NCBI GenBank assembly: GCA_017631745.1
Contig: JAGBSR010000146.1
Span: forward strand, 1-7,874
Reading direction: 5' to 3'
Origin: Clostridia bacterium
GTDB taxonomy: Bacteria > Bacillota > Clostridia > Oscillospirales > Acutalibacteraceae
DNA length: 7,874 bases
Shown: one piece after another, positions 5,515-7,874 of the stretch
How the letters are laid out: every line of letters starts with the position of its first letter
Numbering within the stretch: position 1 is the first letter of the stretch
Position numbers and translations under genes: made by a program
Notes under the pieces: model-generated
Seen by the model: only the letters and a program-made list of their open reading frames with translations
Database searches by the model: none
What the model was told of the DNA's origin: nothing

Positions 5515-7874
5515 TCAATGAGCAAAAATGCTTTCGGCTATTCTTACGCCCTCCATAGCATCCTTGGCATAATAGTCAGCACCTATCATATCTGCATACT
5601 CCTTAGTCAGCACTGCACCGCCGACCATCGTTTTCACTTCGGGACAATCCTTCTTTAAAAGAGCAACTGTTTCAGCCATAGCTTCGGTTGTCGTTGTCAT
5701 AAGAGCGCTGAGGCCCACGAGCTTCACGCCATTTTCTTTAGCTGAAGCAACCACCTTTTCAGGCTCAACATCCTTACCTAAGTCTATTACATCATAGCCG
5801 TAATTTTCAAGCAGTACCTTTACTATGTTCTTTCCTATATCGTGGATGTCACCCTTTACGGTTGCAACTATAATCCTGCCCTTGCTTTCACCTGCAGCTG
5901 AGCCCATAGACTCTTTTACCGCGTCAAAAGCTTTCGACGCCGCCTCTGCCGCCATAAGAAGCTGAGGCAGATACATTGTCTTTTTCTCAAAGCATTTGCC
6001 CACCTCATCCAGTGCAGGCACAATCTCTTGATTTATAACATCAAGAGGAGCCTTATCTTTAAGAAGCTCTTTCGCAAAGGTATACGCTTCGTTTTTAACG
6101 CCCTTTATAATAGCTCGCTGAAATGTACTTCCATATTCTGCGCTTGCCTTTACGGCAGAGTCCGCAATAACACTCTCGGTTTTTACATTTGAAGCAAAAT
6201 TAATATAATTCATACAACCCTTATCCATTCCGAGAAGAGCCATATAGGTGTAGTAGCTCTGCATCATAGAAACAGAGTAGGGGTTCATAATAGCACAGTC
6301 AAGGCCCATATTAAATGCAAGGGACATAAATATACTGTTCACCTCGTCGCGTCTTGGCAGACCGAAGGAAATATTTGACACGCCGAGACTCGTCTTTACG
6401 CCAAGCTTTTCTTTTATGAGACTTACACTTTCGAGGGTAATTTTACCGCTGTTGTCGTCAGAAGACACTGTCATTGCAAGGGGGTCAACGATAATTTCTT
6501 TTTTGCCTATGCCGTATTTCTCGCACTCTTTAACAATCTTTTCAGCTATAGCATATCTGCCCTCCGCCGTATCGGGAATGCCGTTTTCGTCGATAGTCAG
6601 TGCAATAACACAACCGCCGTATTTTTTCACCAGAGGCAATATTGCATCCATACTCTCCTGCTTGCCGTTGACGGAATTCACAAGGGGCTTACCGTTATAA
6701 ATTCTCATTGCCCTTTCAAGCGACGACGCCTTTACGCTATCAAGCTGCAAGGGTAAATCAAGCACACTCTGCAATTCTTTGACAGCAGTAGTGAGCATTT
6801 CGTCTTCATCTATTTCTGGCAGACCTACATTCACATCGAGAATCTGCACACCTTTTTCCTGCTGAGAGATGCCCTCGTTGAGAATATAACCTATATTTTT
6901 ATCGCGAAGAGCCTGTTTGAATTTAGGCTTACCCGTAGGGTTGATTCTCTCACCTATGAGTGTCGGTACTCTGCCGATTTCCACAGCATGAGTATAAGAA
7001 GACACCATAGTGATATTTTTATCAGCAGGTGACTCATAGGGAATATTCCTTGTCTTTTCCACTGTCATTTTTATATATTCTGGGGTTGTACCGCAGCAAC
7101 CGCCAAGGATAGAAACACCCATAAGAGCAATTTCTCTCATAATATCCGAAAACTCATCGGCAGACACATCAAAGACAGTCTTGCCGTTTTCAGTTCTGGG
7201 CATACCCGCATTAGGACTTACAACTACGGGGATTGAAGCATACTTCACATAATCCTTGGCAACCTCAAGCATCTGCTTGGGGCCGAGTGAACAGTTCATA
7301 CCTACAGCATCCACGCCAAGACCCTCGAGCATAGCAATCATCGCCATCGGGTCGGCACCTGTCATAAGCTTTTTGTTTTCATCGAAAACGTTGCTGACAA
7401 TTATTGGCAGGTTTGTATTTTCCTTGCAGGCAAGAACAGCCGCCTTGGTTTCGTAGCTGTCATTCATTGTTTCGACGATAACAAGGTCAGCACCATATTT
7501 TTCACCGAGGACTGCCGTCTGTCTGAACACATCCACTGCATCTTCAAATTTCATATCACCCAAGGGCTCGAGCATTTTGCCTAGAGGGCCCATATCAAGA
7601 GCAACAAAGCATCTGTTTTTATCGCCGTCAAATTCAGCAATAGCATTCTTTGCATTAACCATAGCCGAAGAAATAATCTCTTCAAGATTATCAAACTTAA
7701 GGCAATTTGCCCCGAATGTGTTTGAGGTGATTATATTACTGCCTGCATTGAGATAGCTCAGGTGTATATCTTTGATTATCTCAGGGTGGGTTATATTCCA
7801 CAGTTCGGGAAGCTCCCCTGCTTTAAGTCCCTTTACCTGCAGAAGCGTACCCATACCGCCGTCATAATATAAGC
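5515..7874 (-). CDS. metH: Cobalamin-dependent methionine synthase, short form without reactivation domain; 5' end off the right edge
   Basis: It transfers a methyl group from 5-methyltetrahydrofolate to homocysteine through cobalamin, making methionine in the cytoplasm. The frame stays open past the first in-window ATG (7854) to the edge, reading LYYDGGMGT, which is the family's usual DG(A/G)MGT opening; the true start is therefore outside, probably only a few to about 15 codons away. Numbering from Met 7854: the homocysteine-binding domain spans about 1-280, with zinc cysteines C188 (MNCS) and C253/C254 (GGCCG). The pterin-binding domain spans about 295-545 and opens with IGERINPTG (300-308). 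The B12 cap domain is at about 570-650. The B12-binding domain is at about 655-779, with D669-I-H671-D-I-G674, H671 being the expected cobalt ligand, and VGGAVLT (744-750). It ends there, about 330 residues or more short of E. coli MetH, lacking the S-adenosylmethionine reactivation domain. This short form is known in several Firmicutes and Thermotoga, with reactivation by a separate protein. Confidence 0.95.
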   Translation of the reverse strand, partial: LYYDGGMGTLLQVKGLKAGELPELWNITHPEIIKDIHLSYLNAGSNIITSNTFGANCLKFDNLEEIISSAMVNAKNAIAEFDGDKNRCFVALDMGPLGKMLEPLGDMKFEDAVDVFRQTAVLGEKYGADLVIVETMNDSYETKAAVLACKENTNLPIIVSNVFDENKKLMTGADPMAMIAMLEGLGVDAVGMNCSLGPKQMLEVAKDYVKYASIPVVVSPNAGMPRTENGKTVFDVSADEFSDIMREIALMGVSILGGCCGTTPEYIKMTVEKTRNIPYESPADKNITMVSSYTHAVEIGRVPTLIGERINPTGKPKFKQALRDKNIGYILNEGISQQEKGVQILDVNVGLPEIDEDEMLTTAVKELQSVLDLPLQLDSVKASSLERAMRIYNGKPLVNSVNGKQESMDAILPLVKKYGGCVIALTIDENGIPDTAEGRYAIAEKIVKECEKYGIGKKEIIVDPLAMTVSSDDNSGKITLESVSLIKEKLGVKTSLGVSNISFGLPRRDEVNSIFMSLAFNMGLDCAIMNPYSVSMMQSYYTYMALLGMDKGCMNYINFASNVKTESVIADSAVKASAEYGSTFQRAIIKGVKNEAYTFAKELLKDKAPLDVINQEIVPALDEVGKCFEKKTMYLPQLLMAAEAASKAFDAVKESMGSAAGESKGRIIVATVKGDIHDIGKNIVKVLLENYGYDVIDLGKDVEPEKVVASAKENGVKLVGLSALMTTTTEAMAETVALLKKDCPEVKTMVGGAVLTKEYADMIGADYYAKDAMEGVRIAESIFAH

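Overview
The window is 7,874 bases from a moderately low-GC bacterial chromosome. Every gene lies on the minus strand, so reading order runs from right to left. Strong AGGAGG-type ribosome binding sites, canonical TTGACA/TATAAT promoters, a short MetH without the reactivation domain, and a FIVAR-bearing surface protein point to an anaerobic gut-type Firmicute, probably a Clostridia member of the Ruminococcaceae/Oscillospiraceae kind. This placement rests on gene style only; there is no rRNA or marker gene to confirm it.

Region by region, right to left. (1) From 7874 to 5515 is a cobalamin-dependent methionine synthase (metH). Its first codons lie beyond the right edge, and it ends after the B12-binding domain. 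(2) An 86-bp gap (5429-5514) holds a clear sigma-A promoter and a 10-bp dyad, followed by sfsA (5428-4748). (3) A short AT-rich gap (4663-4747) holds a second near-consensus promoter, which starts a four-gene run on the same strand. The run encodes a membrane-anchored, catalytically degenerate glycerophosphodiesterase-like protein with a FIVAR domain (4662-3562), a cytoplasmic beta-lactamase-family serine hydrolase (3520-1895), an eight-helix YhhN/TMEM86-type lysoplasmalogenase-like protein (1874-1128), and a glutaminase-A-like protein (1077 to beyond the left edge). Gaps inside this run are 41, 20 and 50 bp. I see no terminator in them, so it is probably one operon.

The metH and sfsA genes look like ordinary housekeeping genes. 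The four-gene run is the more unusual part. Two of its members belong to families acting on glycerophospholipid breakdown products (GDPD and lysoplasmalogenase), and a third is an esterase-like hydrolase. However, the GDPD-like member has lost essentially all of its catalytic and metal-binding residues. A role in ether-lipid or envelope turnover is possible but is only an inference. No mobile element, CRISPR array, tRNA, rRNA or large repeat was seen. No stretch longer than 90 bases lacks a gene.
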